Positions 5,294 through 5,347 of a DNA stretch of 5,347 nt are shown here, in pieces. Numbering within the stretch: position 1 is the stretch's first letter; each line of letters opens with the position of its first letter. Origin of the DNA: an uncultured Gammaproteobacteria bacterium (GTDB lineage Bacteria; Pseudomonadota; Gammaproteobacteria; GCA-2729495). Below the pieces are notes generated by a model, which had not been told where the DNA came from, made no database searches, and was given only the letters and a program-made list of their open reading frames with translations. A program made the translations under genes and the position numbers. The stretch is from NCBI GenBank assembly GCA_947258805.1, contig CAMYJV010000235.1, positions 1 to 5,347 of the forward strand, read 5' to 3'.

Positions 5294-5347
5294 CCGGGAC
5301 AGGGACCGGGAATCGAGGGCGTGAAGGACGTGCTAGGTGGTATGCGG
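5294..5347 (+). pseudogene. 5'-truncated second copy of the SnoaL-like gene, cut by the window edge
   Basis: These 54 bases match codons 39-56 of the SnoaL-like gene (3361-3414) at 53 positions. The one change is silent, and the frame stays open to the window end. The first 38 codons are absent: upstream in frame is WSDPDIPVVISG, starting after a TAG at 5249, with two GTG codons (5279, 5282) as the only possible starts and no ribosome site. It is either a truncated gene remnant or a paralogue with a replaced N-terminus; the rest lies outside the window. High identity means a recent duplication or gene conversion. Confidence 0.7.

Noticed and set aside
1..5347. tRNA, rRNA or riboswitch
   Set aside because: I found no cloverleaf with tRNA-like T-loop sequence, no rRNA core motif and no known riboswitch consensus in the gaps between genes.

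Overview
The window looks like a GC-rich proteobacterial chromosome segment. A gammaproteobacterium is my best guess, from the signal peptides, a lipoprotein with a classical lipobox, strong purine-rich ribosome sites and the mix of families. That guess is inference; no rRNA or marker gene is present.

Positions 1-2434 hold a tightly packed three-gene operon on the minus strand. It reads, in transcription order: a CHASE2-domain membrane protein (2434-1352), an exported FecR-like protein (1346-480), and an exported protein of unknown family that runs off the left edge (493 to beyond 1). The spacings are 5 bp and then a 14-bp overlap, so the three are almost certainly co-translated. CHASE2 is an extracytoplasmic sensor domain normally joined to a kinase, cyclase or CHAT-type output. 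Here no output domain is fused, and two secreted partners follow instead. This is the most interesting functional unit of the window.

Positions 2435-2605 are a divergent intergenic region with candidate promoter elements. To its right lies a 154-residue protein with a soluble N-terminus and a membrane-embedded C-terminal half, of unknown function (2606-3070), then a SnoaL-like NTF2-fold protein (3247-3684). The spacer 3685-3906 holds a hairpin followed by a T-run on the minus strand and two diverged copies of a ~28-bp repeat. Next comes an alpha/beta hydrolase of the hormone-sensitive-lipase family, exported as a lipoprotein (3907-5004).

Positions 5005-5347 are repeat-rich. A 235-bp segment bounded by perfect 13-bp inverted repeats (5034-5046 and 5256-5268) contains two related 44-bp hairpin units, one centred on an 18-bp perfect palindrome. 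It looks like a small non-autonomous mobile element. Another hairpin follows, and directly against it begins a 53/54-identical second copy of an internal piece of the SnoaL gene (5294-5347), cut by the window edge. The SnoaL gene is therefore at least partly duplicated around the lipoprotein hydrolase. The right part is a rearranged accessory region, while the left operon looks intact.
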